Source: Ruminococcaceae bacterium KH2T8 | Lineage (GTDB): Bacteria; Bacillota; Clostridia; Saccharofermentanales; Saccharofermentanaceae | DNA length: 64,000 nucleotides | Assembly: GCA_900111435.1 (NCBI GenBank) | Contig: FOIY01000002.1 | Location: 62,001 to 126,000 of the forward strand | Reading direction: 5' to 3' | Shown: positions 32,487 through 41,360 of the stretch, one piece after another | How the letters are laid out: each line of letters starts with the position of its first letter | How positions within the stretch are numbered: position 1 is the first letter of the stretch | Notes under the pieces: generated by a model | Told to the model about the DNA's origin: nothing | The model's database searches: none | The model's input: only the letters and a program-made list of their open reading frames with translations | Made by a program: the position numbers and the translations under genes

Positions 32487-35400
32487 ATGTTTGGTTTGAT
32501 GCTTAAAAGGTCCGTAAGGGATCTTAAGAAGAGTGCAGGTAAGTATCTTGCACTCGTTTTCCTGATATTCTTCTCAGTATTTCTGGTCATGAGTCTCATG
32601 GGATCGGCGTCGAGCATTATGGCTCAGGGTGATGATTATGACAGGGATTTCCGAGTGGAGGACGGAGAGTTCACGGTATTCGTCCCTCTTACTCAGGCTG
32701 AGCTCGAAGTGATCACGTCAAAGGGCGTCGAGATCGAGAAGATGTTCAGCATGGAGTATGAGCTCAGCGACGGCAGTACACTTCGCGTATTTAAGGAAAG
32801 ACAGAATATCAACCTGATCACTTTACATGAAGGCGCTATGCCGGCTAATGATTCTGAGGCAGTCCTCGAGAGAAGATATTCCGAGGAGCACGGTATCCAT
32901 GCAGGTGATCAGATCACGCTCGGAGATAAGACTTTCACGGTATCCGGTATCGGAGCGGCGCCTGATTACAATTCGACACTCAGGACGCTCGGAGATACTT
33001 CTGTAGACAGCGTGGCGTTCGGTCTTATCTTCGTAACGGATAATGCCTATGAGGAGCTTCTTGCGAGCGGCAACAGTCTGGGTTCCGAAGAATATTGTTA
33101 TGCATATATGCTCAACGGTGCAATGACTGACGATGAGCTCAAGGCGATACTTGAAGAGAACAGATTTGATGTTGATGCGATCGACGATCCGTACTTCCTT
33201 GAGTACTGGAATGATATGGTCGGACGAAAGGATGATCTGCTCGAAGGTATAGATGACCTAAACGAAGGTGCGGAAGAACTCCGCGATTCGGTAGATGAGC
33301 TCTATGACGGAGTCGGAGAGCTGAATGACGGAGTTGATGAACTCGAAGATGCCATGCCCGATCTGGTATCCGGGGCGGATGACTTAAATGACGGTGCAGG
33401 TCAGCTCGAATCGGGTATCGGTTCATATACTGATGCTGTATCTTCTGCCGCTTCTGGAGCACGTGAACTTAGTGACGGTATGGATGAGCTCGAAGACGGT
33501 GCGAATGAGCTGGTTTCGGGATCGGATCAGTATGCCGCAGGGGTCAGCCAACTCGATCAGCAGGTAGGAGCAATGACCCAGAGTGAAGATCCGTATGTAG
33601 CAGGTGTAGCCGTTCCGATTTATCAGGGGACATCAGCTCTGAACAGCGGATATGATCAGATCGATCAGGGTATAGATGCCGTGGCAGGTGGTGTATCTTC
33701 GGCCGCAGACGGTGCTGAGCAGCTCGCGGACGGACTGGAGGAGATCTCATCTAATAGCGATGCACTGACTGGCGGTGCGTCGGCTCTTCATAACGGTACG
33801 AGGGAGCTTTCGGACGGTGTCGAGGACTTAAGTGACGGCGTGACGGAACTTTCTGACGGCGTAGATGAGCTTTATGACGGTACGGGAGAGCTTCGAGACG
33901 GTGTGATCGAATATGCAGACGGCATGAATGAATTTGCCGATGAAGCTAATGATCTTATAGATGAAGTCTTTGATATAGAGACCGAAAATCTCATGATGTT
34001 TCTTCCTAAGTCCGAGAACGTCAGGATACACGCTGCCGCTGATGACGTTCAGACTACATTTATCTCAAGTATGGTAGTCGGTGTTATCGCTCTGATACTC
34101 TTCGCGTATGTTATATCGGTATTTGTCGTTCATAATGTTGATCAGGAGAGCAGTATCATCGGTGCGCTCTATTCACTCGGAGTAAAGAGATCTTCGATCA
34201 CCGCTGGATATCTCATGATGCCGGTACTTATAACATTTATCTCAGGACTTGCGGGCACGCTCGTTGCTCTTTATACATCGTTTGGTATTCCGAATCAGAT
34301 GAAGGATTCTTTCGGATATTTCTCGATGCCTGATATGGAGGTAAGGATCACGCCGTTCCTTTATATCTACGGACTTGTGATGCCTGCACTTATCGCTCTT
34401 CTTGTAAATGTCCTTGTCATAAGGAACAGACTCATGAGGACTCCGCTGTCTCTTCTTCGAAATGAGCAGAAGGCCGTTAAGGCAAGAGATATCAAGATCA
34501 AGCATCTCGGGTTCATCAATACGTTCAGGATCAGACAGCTCCTTCGTGAGATGAGATTGGGACTTACCGTAATATTCGGTATGTTCCTGGCACTGCTCGT
34601 CGTAATGCTCGCGATCAATACGAGCATATACTGCCTGAGGGTAAAGAATGATAATGTCGCGTATACGAACTTTGAGTATATGTATACATATAAGTATCCC
34701 GAGAAGGAAGTTCCCGAGGGTGGATATGAGGCTGTAGCCGAGTCGATGAAGAAGGATTTCGGCGGCTATATGTTTGATATAACTCTAATGGGCATTACGA
34801 GGGATAATCCTTTCTTTGAATCAGATCTTTTGACTGACAGCAGCAGTGAAGTCGTAGTGAGCAAGGCGTTTGCCTATAAGTATCAGCTCGATGTCGGTGA
34901 CGAGTTTACTCTTCAGAACAAGAAAGGCGATAAGCTCTATGCTTTCAAGATAGTGGGACTTTCCGATTACCAGGCTTCGATGATGGTCTTTATGGACATC
35001 GATGCCTGCAGGGATCTGCTCGGTGAAAAGGATGATTATTTTAACTGTGTATTCTCGGACAGACCTCTGGATATAGACAGCGGAAGGCTCTATTCTACGC
35101 TTTCCAAGCGCGACATCTCGAGTGCAGCATCCGTCTTCGTAGATCAGATGAAGAGCATGGTCTATACGTTGGTCATCGCCGGAGCAGTCATATTTTGCGT
35201 CGTAATGTACCTTATGATAAAGATGATGATCGACAGATCGGCTTTTAATATTTCTCTTGTTAAGATATTCGGATTTAAGAGCCGTGAAGTAAAGAAGATG
35301 TATTTGGACGGCAACTTCTGGACGATAGCTCTCGGAGCACTGATCTGTATACCTTTGTGTAAGCTGATACTGAACTATATCTATCCTAACTATCTGGTCG

Positions 35401-35555
35401 CTAATGTGGCTGTCGGAGTATCACAGGGATTTCCGCCGCAGATCTATGCCGCAGTATTCGGAGGGATATTACTTCTGTATCTGCTGATAAGCGGTGTACT
35501 CTTTGTTTCGATCAAGCGTGCTACTCCTGCGGTCGTACTGAAGAACAGGGAATAA
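32487..35555 (+). CDS. FtsX-type ABC permease with long repeat-rich extracellular domain
   Basis: 1022 residues. A membrane helix near the N-terminus (YLALVFLIFFSVFLVMSLMG) is followed by a large extracellular region. It includes about 260 residues of short repeats (ELSDGVDEL, ELYDGTGEL, DLSDGVTEL; about residues 250-490), a coiled, Asp/Gly-rich stalk also seen in YhgE/Pip-type proteins. Three helices of one FtsX core follow (about 515-660). A second extracellular loop and the last three helices (about 890-1010) complete the duplicated layout. With the ATPase it forms an exporter, or a MacB-like mechanotransmission complex for peptides or lipids. Confidence 0.87.
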   Translation: MFGLMLKRSVRDLKKSAGKYLALVFLIFFSVFLVMSLMGSASSIMAQGDDYDRDFRVEDGEFTVFVPLTQAELEVITSKGVEIEKMFSMEYELSDGSTLRVFKERQNINLITLHEGAMPANDSEAVLERRYSEEHGIHAGDQITLGDKTFTVSGIGAAPDYNSTLRTLGDTSVDSVAFGLIFVTDNAYEELLASGNSLGSEEYCYAYMLNGAMTDDELKAILEENRFDVDAIDDPYFLEYWNDMVGRKDDLLEGIDDLNEGAEELRDSVDELYDGVGELNDGVDELEDAMPDLVSGADDLNDGAGQLESGIGSYTDAVSSAASGARELSDGMDELEDGANELVSGSDQYAAGVSQLDQQVGAMTQSEDPYVAGVAVPIYQGTSALNSGYDQIDQGIDAVAGGVSSAADGAEQLADGLEEISSNSDALTGGASALHNGTRELSDGVEDLSDGVTELSDGVDELYDGTGELRDGVIEYADGMNEFADEANDLIDEVFDIETENLMMFLPKSENVRIHAAADDVQTTFISSMVVGVIALILFAYVISVFVVHNVDQESSIIGALYSLGVKRSSITAGYLMMPVLITFISGLAGTLVALYTSFGIPNQMKDSFGYFSMPDMEVRITPFLYIYGLVMPALIALLVNVLVIRNRLMRTPLSLLRNEQKAVKARDIKIKHLGFINTFRIRQLLREMRLGLTVIFGMFLALLVVMLAINTSIYCLRVKNDNVAYTNFEYMYTYKYPEKEVPEGGYEAVAESMKKDFGGYMFDITLMGITRDNPFFESDLLTDSSSEVVVSKAFAYKYQLDVGDEFTLQNKKGDKLYAFKIVGLSDYQASMMVFMDIDACRDLLGEKDDYFNCVFSDRPLDIDSGRLYSTLSKRDISSAASVFVDQMKSMVYTLVIAGAVIFCVVMYLMIKMMIDRSAFNISLVKIFGFKSREVKKMYLDGNFWTIALGALICIPLCKLILNYIYPNYLVANVAVGVSQGFPPQIYAAVFGGILLLYLLISGVLFVSIKRATPAVVLKNRE

Positions 35556-35676
35556 CTAAAGGCCGTAGAGTTTCTTTTTCGGTTATCATTTGTTTACAAT
35601 TCAATAAATTACGGGTTCCTCTCTGCCTATATAATGTAACTGTAGACATGCGGTTCATTAGGCAGGGAGGTACTTT

Positions 35677-37599
35677 ATGATCCCTTCTGTGACAACCTTT
35701 TTCGAAAGTTATACGCCGGCAGCTGATGTGCTGGTCATAGCCGTATGCGTCGTATTCGTGATCCTTATAAGGACTGCATATATAAATCGCACCAGAAGCT
35801 TCAGATACTTAAGACACATGATCTACCTTACGATGACTGCTTCAGTTGCTGATCTCTTTTATCACTTTGCGGTCAATGATCTTGAGAATATCGCACATGT
35901 ATATGTCTATATCGCGAGGATAGGCTTCCACCTGTGTCTTTATATGATCTTGTGGATGTTCGTGCTGTATGTAAAGGAAGCCGTGCGTCTGACGTTTGAG
36001 AAGAATACGCTATACTTCCTGCTGGCGACGGTCGGAGTCGGTGTTCTCTTTATCTCGGAGATAGCCGAGATCGTATTCAGGTTCGGGTTCTATATCGAAG
36101 AGAATCAGACTATCCATAATGGCGCGCCGATCTTTATATGCGGTTATGTATTCTTCGGCGTCCTGATACTCGTAATGCTCTTTAAATATCGCGAAAGAGT
36201 CCTGCGTGCTATCCTTGTCGGCGTAATGGCTTCTGTAGGTATCTCATTTATCATAATGCTCATCCAGCAGTGGGTGGGTGAGTCATCGTATACGGTATTT
36301 ACGTTCCTTTTCCCGATATATGCACTCCTTTATCTTGCACATTCAAATCCTTATGATACCGAGATGGGCGCAGTCGATGAGAGAGCTTTCGATGACCTGA
36401 TGAGGATCAGTGCTGATAACTGCGATGACCTTTATCTCATGAGCCTTTATATGCATGAGTTCGACGGTAAGGGACAGCAGTATCCCGAGGAGATCCAAAA
36501 ACTCATCAAGAAGTTTACTATCCAGTTCTTTAAGTCTCCGACATTGTTCATGATCTCGGGCGGTCATATCATACTGGTCGTAAGGACGGCTCTTAACCCT
36601 GAATATGTTGAAAATGGTCAGAGGATGATCGATGAGTTCATGAAGGCTTACGATAACTATAAGATCGACTATAAGATCGTTTTCATGAAGACGGACTACA
36701 GATTCGCTCACGATAACGACTACGTTAACCTTATCAAGTATCTCCACTATGACATGAAGGAGAACAGTATCTTAAAGGCGCAGGATAAGGATATCAATTC
36801 CTATCTAAGATATAAGTACATCGTATCCGAGCTCAACGATATCAATGTAAGGCATGACCTCAATGATCCTCGTGTTCTCGTATACTGCCAGCCTGTCTAT
36901 AACATCAAGACCGGTAAGTACGATACGGCAGAATCGCTCATGAGACTTAAGCTCGAAGAGACGGGACTTATATATCCCGACGAGTTCATATATGTAGCCG
37001 AGAGATTCAGATATATCTATACACTCACGCAGATAATCCTTAATAAGACCTGCCGTCAGATCAAGGAATTCATTGATAAGGGCTATGATATCCAGCGTAT
37101 ATCCGTAAACTTCTCCGTATACGATGTTCGTGAAGAGTCTTTCTGTGATACGGTCGAGAAGATAATCAAAGACAGCGGTATCCCTTATGACAAGATCGCT
37201 ATCGAGATAACAGAATCACAAAATGAGCGAGACTTCGAGAATATAAAGAAGAGGATCAACGAGCTCAAGGACAGCGGCGTTAAGTTCTATCTTGATGATT
37301 TCGGAACAGGTTATTCCAATTTCGAGAGGATCATGGAGCTGCCGTTCGATATCGTAAAGTTCGACAGATCGCTGGTCATCGCTTCCGGTTCCGGAGGAAA
37401 GTATAAGGCCATCGTCTCGAATCTTGCTTCGATGTTCAATGATGTTGATTATTCTGTACTCTATGAGGGTGTCGAGGACGAAGCGGATGAACTTCGCTGT
37501 ATTGATATGAATGCCAGATATCTGCAGGGCTATAAGTACTCAAGACCTATCCCGATCGAAAAGCTCGAGGAGTATCTCGATAAACCCGAAAATGCCTGA
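35677..37599 (+). CDS. Multi-pass membrane protein with degenerate GGDEF and EAL domain
   Basis: 640 residues. Seven membrane helices (about 17-225) form an MHYT- or 7TM-like sensor. About 235-380 hold a GGDEF-like fold with no active site (SGGHIILVV in place of GGDEF). An EAL domain (about 395-630) keeps the catalytic set: Glu419 (ESLMR), Asn478, Glu510 (IEITES), Asp540/Asp541 (DDFGTG), Lys561, Glu597 (EGVED) and Gln617 (QGYKYSRP). It is predicted to be a membrane-sensing c-di-GMP phosphodiesterase. GGGAGG lies 7 nt before the ATG. Confidence 0.87.
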   Translation: MIPSVTTFFESYTPAADVLVIAVCVVFVILIRTAYINRTRSFRYLRHMIYLTMTASVADLFYHFAVNDLENIAHVYVYIARIGFHLCLYMILWMFVLYVKEAVRLTFEKNTLYFLLATVGVGVLFISEIAEIVFRFGFYIEENQTIHNGAPIFICGYVFFGVLILVMLFKYRERVLRAILVGVMASVGISFIIMLIQQWVGESSYTVFTFLFPIYALLYLAHSNPYDTEMGAVDERAFDDLMRISADNCDDLYLMSLYMHEFDGKGQQYPEEIQKLIKKFTIQFFKSPTLFMISGGHIILVVRTALNPEYVENGQRMIDEFMKAYDNYKIDYKIVFMKTDYRFAHDNDYVNLIKYLHYDMKENSILKAQDKDINSYLRYKYIVSELNDINVRHDLNDPRVLVYCQPVYNIKTGKYDTAESLMRLKLEETGLIYPDEFIYVAERFRYIYTLTQIILNKTCRQIKEFIDKGYDIQRISVNFSVYDVREESFCDTVEKIIKDSGIPYDKIAIEITESQNERDFENIKKRINELKDSGVKFYLDDFGTGYSNFERIMELPFDIVKFDRSLVIASGSGGKYKAIVSNLASMFNDVDYSVLYEGVEDEADELRCIDMNARYLQGYKYSRPIPIEKLEEYLDKPENA

Positions 37600-37630
37600 A
37601 AGTTCAATTGAAGACTGATAATGCCATTGC

Positions 37631-37636
37631 TATAAT
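37631..37636 (+). promoter_or_regulatory. Extended -10 promoter of the HAD gene
   Basis: TGCTATAAT lies 35 nt before the start codon. The predicted transcript start falls inside the hairpin at 37637-37663. Confidence 0.6.
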
Positions 37637-37663
37637 CCCCTTCGTAAACCTTTACGGAAGGGG
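37637..37663 (+). promoter_or_regulatory. Hairpin covering the ribosome binding site of the HAD gene
   Basis: CCCCTTCGTAAA and TTTACGGAAGGGG pair over about 11 bp with one bulged G. The right arm is the ribosome binding site. A transcript from the promoter at 37631 starts within the left arm and would lack the hairpin, while read-through RNA from the EAL gene would contain it. Confidence 0.5.
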
Positions 37664-37670
37664 ATATTTA

Positions 37671-38309
37671 ATGAGGTCTGTGATATTTGATATGGACGGA
37701 GTCATCTTTGATTCCGAGCGCGCGGTATTCGGTCTTTGGAAGGAGCTGTCAATTAAGTACGGCTTTCCCGATATCGATGAGGTCTACATAAGAACGATAG
37801 GAGTTAACAGCAACTCCACGCGAAAGATCTTCTTCGATCATTACGGCCCGGATTTTCCTTTCGACGAATACTTAAAGGAAGAGTCACAGATGTATCACAG
37901 CAGGTACGACGACGGCAGGTTGCCGCTTAAGCCTTATGTAGGAGAAATACTACGATATCTTAAGGATAAAGGTTATAAGATTGCGATCGCATCTTCTACG
38001 AGAACTGCCCGTGTTAAGAGTCAGATCGAGGCTGCGGGATTTATAGAGTATTTCGATGTGATAGTCGGAGGAGATATGGTTACGAAGAGTAAGCCCGATC
38101 CGGAGATATTCCTTAAGGCTGCTCAGCTCCTGGAGGCTGATCCCGAAGATACATATATCATCGAGGATTCGTTTAACGGAATAAGAGCTGCACATGCAGG
38201 CGGATTCATCTCTGTTATGGTGCCTGATATGCTCCCGCCCGACGATGAGATGAGAGCGAAGGCGAACTATATCGTGGATACCTTAAAAGAGGTGGCGGGC
38301 ATCCTCTGA
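37671..38309 (+). CDS. HAD hydrolase, beta-phosphoglucomutase-like
   Basis: 212 residues. Motif I is FDMDGVIFDSERAVF, motif II is IASSTRT, the motif III Lys lies in KSKPDPEIFL, and motif IV is IIEDSFNGIRAAHAGGF. FDMDGV plus EDSxxGIxAAxAG is typical of the beta-PGM / YhcW group, which includes sugar-phosphate phosphatases and mutases. Start at ATG 37671 after GGAAGGGG. Confidence 0.88.
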   Translation: MRSVIFDMDGVIFDSERAVFGLWKELSIKYGFPDIDEVYIRTIGVNSNSTRKIFFDHYGPDFPFDEYLKEESQMYHSRYDDGRLPLKPYVGEILRYLKDKGYKIAIASSTRTARVKSQIEAAGFIEYFDVIVGGDMVTKSKPDPEIFLKAAQLLEADPEDTYIIEDSFNGIRAAHAGGFISVMVPDMLPPDDEMRAKANYIVDTLKEVAGIL

Positions 38310-38557
38310 GTTCGTTAACTGCTATAGCGCTAAGAGTTATAATCGAGACATAAAAGAGGCATTACCGATAGACGGTTGCCCTATGGTACAATCAAAATGA
38401 TCGTCACGTTAGAACCTTGGGGCGATCATTTTTATTGTCTTTCGATGTTTCGGCTGGGAAATATAAAGAAAAAAGTGCAAGAACAAAGAAAACTGTCGCA
38501 ACAGCCACGAGTTTCCTGTCGTCCAAGGGATATAACCCAAAAGAATGGAGAAAAGAA
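38310..38557 (+). other. Promoter and terminator region before the transglutaminase gene
   Basis: Holds two -10 candidates (TTATAAT near 38337; TGGTACAAT near 38384) and a perfect 10-bp hairpin, AAAATGATCG with CGATCATTTT (38394-38434), with a long loop and a T-run. The hairpin begins at about the transcript start of the second promoter. It either ends the HAD transcript or acts as an attenuator. No small gene is seen. Confidence 0.5.
38394..38434 (+). terminator. Intrinsic terminator
   Basis: A 10-bp perfect stem AAAATGATCG / CGATCATTTT has a 20-nt loop and TTTTT at the 3' side. Confidence 0.7.
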
Positions 38558-39628
38558 ATGAAGAAACTCAAAATTGCTGCGGCAGCGATGTCGCTGATCC
38601 TCCTCATGACAGGCTGTAAAGCCGCAGGTGATGAGAATATGACAGAAAGGACTACTGAGCAGTCAGAGACTACTGAAGGCACAAAGCTCACGGTTTCCGC
38701 TAAGACTGCAGATGAACCCTCAGACGGATCGTACAGATTCGAATATAAGCAGTTCGTAGTATCCGATATGTTCAGGGATACCATGGGAGAAGATATGTAT
38801 GAGGCATACAGTAACTTCATTGCGGCCATCGAGAACGAAGACACTGAGTTTGAGTGTGCCGATGAGGATACATTTAACTGGATGATGGGACAGTATGCAT
38901 ATAGCTGTAATCCCTGTGTAGCAGAGTTCGTTGAGGCTGATTACTATGCAGACGGTGTGGGTCACTTTTACTACACGATCCCTGAAGATGAGTTCAGAGT
39001 TAAGCTTCAGGAGTGGGAGGACCTCGTTACCGGCATTATCAACGGATGCGGTATTCAGGAAGATGACAGCGACCTCGAAAAGGCGCTCCTTATCTACCTT
39101 TATATTTCTGAGAACTATGTGTATGACTATGATGCTGCTGAAAATGCACAGGCAAATGAACTGTCCGCATACAGATTGTTTACTGAAGGTCACGGTATCT
39201 GCCAGGAGATCGGTATCGGATATGCATATCTTCTCATGCAGGTAGGAGTTGATGCCGCAGGGTGTGAAGGATGGAGCGATTATATGACTGTTCCTCACGA
39301 GTGGACCATAGTTCATATCGGAGATAACTACTACCATGTTGATCCAACTTTTGCGCTCGGTAAGAATACACTGGATCTTTTCCTGATGTCGGATGATGAT
39401 CGCTACCTTCAGGGCGGTTATAGCACAGCCCAAATGAGAAGAGTAAATCTCTACCCTTATGAGATGGACGAGAACTTCGTAAGCCCTTACGTTTGTGACG
39501 ACGAATTGGTTCCGACTTTTGAGGATACGTACTACCTGGAACTTGATCATGAGAATAACATTATCTACTATGCGTCTTGTGAGGAAGGCTGCGGGCTTCA
39601 GGAATTCGACTTCAGTGACTACATCTGA
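38558..39628 (+). CDS. Transglutaminase-like lipoprotein
   Basis: 356 residues. The signal peptide ends in MTGC (Cys20), followed by a short Thr/Glu linker. The central domain has the transglutaminase/protease-like layout: Cys in GHGICQEIGIGYAYLL (about 206-221), His in PHEWTIVHIGDNYYHVDPTF (about 246-265), and the Asp in HVDPTF. Such surface proteins in Clostridia act as peptidases or cross-linking enzymes. GGAG precedes ATG 38558; the longer frame upstream runs through the terminator and is rejected. It ends before a UUCG-loop terminator. Confidence 0.86.
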   Translation: MKKLKIAAAAMSLILLMTGCKAAGDENMTERTTEQSETTEGTKLTVSAKTADEPSDGSYRFEYKQFVVSDMFRDTMGEDMYEAYSNFIAAIENEDTEFECADEDTFNWMMGQYAYSCNPCVAEFVEADYYADGVGHFYYTIPEDEFRVKLQEWEDLVTGIINGCGIQEDDSDLEKALLIYLYISENYVYDYDAAENAQANELSAYRLFTEGHGICQEIGIGYAYLLMQVGVDAAGCEGWSDYMTVPHEWTIVHIGDNYYHVDPTFALGKNTLDLFLMSDDDRYLQGGYSTAQMRRVNLYPYEMDENFVSPYVCDDELVPTFEDTYYLELDHENNIIYYASCEEGCGLQEFDFSDYI

Positions 39629-39637
39629 TGATACTTC

Positions 39638-39661
39638 GGGGGACTTCGGTCCCCCTTTTTT
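39638..39661 (+). terminator. Intrinsic terminator with UUCG loop
   Basis: GGGGGAC-TTCG-GTCCCCC followed by TTTTTT. Confidence 0.95.
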
Positions 39662-39725
39662 ATATTGTTTGAGTGTTGCGTTATGTGTATACTCATTTAC
39701 TAAAAGATAAGAGGAGAAAGATAAT

Positions 39726-40364
39726 ATGTACGATCTTGTATTATTCGATCTTGACGGAACTATCACTCAGTCGGAATACGGTATTTTCAGTTCGGTTCAG
39801 TATGCTCTTGAGAAGTTCGGTATAAACGAGACTGATCCCAAGAACTTAAGAAGATTCATAGGTCCGCCTCTGTATGTATCTTTCTCCGAATTTTACGGCC
39901 TTACGGGAGACGACGGAGAACTTGCAGTCAAGTACTACCGCGAAGTCTATGAAAAGGACGGCTTCAAGCAGGCTCCTTTATACGACGGCGTAAAGGAGAC
40001 ATTAACAAAGCTTAAGGACAGCGGCAAGAGGCTTATGGTAGTAACATCCAAGCCTCAGGAAATGGCTGACAGAGTAATTGAGAACGTAGGACTTACATCC
40101 TTATTCGATGCTATCGTAGGCCCCGGCCGCGAAATGCTCTCTCCCAGCAAGACAGACCTTATCAACAAAGCACTTAAGATCGCTGGCTCTGACGGTAAGG
40201 ATGCAGTCATGGTAGGAGACCGCAAGTTCGATATCGAAGGCGCATGCGGCGCAGGTATCGATTCGATCGGCGTTCTTTACGGATACGGCTCAAGGGAAGA
40301 ACTCGAGAAGGCAGGGGCTACTTATATAGTGGATACGCCTGATCAGGTAACGGACATCGTTTGA
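39726..40364 (+). CDS. HAD hydrolase, phosphoglycolate-phosphatase-like
   Basis: 212 residues. Motif I is FDLDGTITQS, motif II is VVTSKPQ, the Lys lies in LSPSKTDLINKAL, and motif IV is MVGDRKFDIEGACGAG. The PSKTD and GDRKFD patterns are those of the Gph/YfnB-like 5'-nucleotidase or phosphoglycolate phosphatase group. GAGGAG precedes the ATG. The gene is single, with terminators on both sides. Confidence 0.88.
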   Translation: MYDLVLFDLDGTITQSEYGIFSSVQYALEKFGINETDPKNLRRFIGPPLYVSFSEFYGLTGDDGELAVKYYREVYEKDGFKQAPLYDGVKETLTKLKDSGKRLMVVTSKPQEMADRVIENVGLTSLFDAIVGPGREMLSPSKTDLINKALKIAGSDGKDAVMVGDRKFDIEGACGAGIDSIGVLYGYGSREELEKAGATYIVDTPDQVTDIV

Positions 40365-40380
40365 ATAGCAACACATAAAG

Positions 40381-40414
40381 AGAGGCCGACCACTTGATGT
40401 GATCGGCCTCTTTT
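40381..40414. terminator. Bidirectional terminator between HAD and dockerin genes
   Basis: AGAGGCCGA and TCGGCCTCT pair perfectly, with TTTT on the plus side and CTTTATG on the minus side. A second perfect 8-bp hairpin (AGACCCGA/TCGGGTCT) follows toward the dockerin stop. Confidence 0.82.
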
Positions 40415-40457
40415 GTCAGACCCGAGTGCAGACAGGTTCGGGTCTTAGTTCAGGTTC

Positions 40458-40895
40458 TTAGTTCCGGATCCGATAAATGGGGTCGGCCGGAGCATAGGTA
40501 GTGCAGAATGAAAGAAGGATATCTGCATCCCTTTTGGTTACGGCACCGTCACCGTTGATATCCATATGGTCAGGCTTATAGCATTTATCCTGATTGAAGA
40601 ACTGAAAAAAAGCGGCATCCCAGTCCTTGGGGGTGGGTGGAGTAAACCCGTTAATTGCCACGTTTCTGATCTTGATTACGTCTGCGAGATTTACGCGTCC
40701 GTCTTCATTGGCATCGCCTATGTTGACTATTCTGTTGTAGTCATTGCAATCACGGTATGTGCTTGGAAACGCGATCCTATAGTAGTCGGCGGAAGTGATG
40801 GGTTTCTCATAGGATACTGCCATGGATGACATGGGCGAAGCTCCTATGATCGTAATAGCGGTTAGTGCTGTTGCAGCAATAGTTTTGATTTTCAT
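40458..40895 (-). CDS. Secreted dockerin-only protein
   Basis: 145 residues. A signal peptide (about 1-26, ending SSMA) is followed by a short unique stretch and then a type I dockerin made of two EF-hand-like repeats: GDANEDGRVNLADVIKIRN (about 59-77) and DINGDGAVTKRDADILLSF (about 112-130). Dockerins bind cohesins in cellulosomes or related surface complexes. No catalytic domain is present and no cohesin gene lies nearby. AGGAGA lies about 10 nt before the ATG on the minus strand, with two overlapping terminators downstream. Confidence 0.86.
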   Translation of the reverse strand: MKIKTIAATALTAITIIGASPMSSMAVSYEKPITSADYYRIAFPSTYRDCNDYNRIVNIGDANEDGRVNLADVIKIRNVAINGFTPPTPKDWDAAFFQFFNQDKCYKPDHMDINGDGAVTKRDADILLSFCTTYAPADPIYRIRN

Positions 40896-41073
40896 GTTAG
40901 TGATCTTCTCCTTATTCGTTTGTTGTCTGCATCACTATACACGGGGATTTTTGCCCTTGGTTGCATCGGGTTTCCGAAAAACGCCAAATATCAAGGATGT
41001 TTTATGTTTCGATGGTGGGAAACGGTTTCTATCGTATCCGGTATCGCGGCTTAGGCGGATATGTGATTTGAGG

Positions 41074-41101
41074 TTGAAATTCCTTTCCTACATGCTATAA
41101 T
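41074..41101 (+). promoter_or_regulatory. Promoter of the polyamine operon
   Basis: TTGAAA (41074-41079), a 16-bp spacer, and an extended -10 TGCTATAAT (-10 at 41096-41101). The transcript should start near 41108, leaving a leader of about 250 nt before speA. Confidence 0.75.
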
Positions 41102-41129
41102 TTTCAAGTAATAAAAATAGACCGAACAC

Positions 41130-41309
41130 AGAAATAATGAATTTCAGTGTTTAACGCTCGTCGGACGGGGCAGGTCGGTGCCGCACGTGGTGGAAGAGCA
41201 CCACGATTATTAAACTGGGTCAGGAGCCCAATTTTATAAGATGGTTACTTATAACCAATGCTGATGCGCTGCCTCTTGGAGAGCCGGTCAATGCTTATAC
41301 CGAATCTAA
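41130..41309 (+). ncRNA. Candidate riboswitch or attenuator leader of the polyamine operon
   Basis: Between promoter and terminator lies a GC-rich folded region: perfect hairpins CGTGGTG/CACCACG (41186-41205) and TTATAAG/CTTATAA (41234-41254), plus TGGGT/GCCCA (41216-41230) and CGGT/ACCG (41285-41302). GCTGCCT (41268-41274) can pair with AGGCAGT (41309-41315), the left arm of the terminator, giving an antiterminator. TTATAAG/CTTATAA also competes with TGGTTA/TAACCA. This fits metabolite-controlled termination in front of arginine decarboxylase. A 24-codon frame (41258-41332) without a ribosome binding site also crosses it. It matches no consensus I remember. Confidence 0.6.
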
Positions 41310-41342
41310 GGCAGTTCATCTATTGCGGATGAGCTGCTTTTT
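41310..41342 (+). terminator. Leader terminator (attenuator) before speA
   Basis: GCAGTTCATC pairs with GATGAGCTGC over 10 bp (one G-U), loop TATTGCG, followed by TTTTT. It sits 18 nt before the speA start codon, so it must be bypassed to express the operon. Confidence 0.88.
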
Positions 41343-41360
41343 GTAGTATTGGAGAGATTG

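Noticed and set aside
33230-33960. Short direct DNA repeats in the ABC permease as a tandem-repeat locus
   Set aside because: The repeats are degenerate at the DNA level and reflect the DG-rich protein stalk seen in this permease type.
41160-41232. Similarity of GGACG and GGGUCAGGAGCCC in the polyamine leader to guanidine-III riboswitches
   Set aside because: The short words agree but the pseudoknot pairing of that class cannot be drawn.
41258-41332. 24-codon frame inside the polyamine leader as a leader peptide gene
   Set aside because: No ribosome binding site and no run of arginine codons. Kept only as the rival explanation in the finding.
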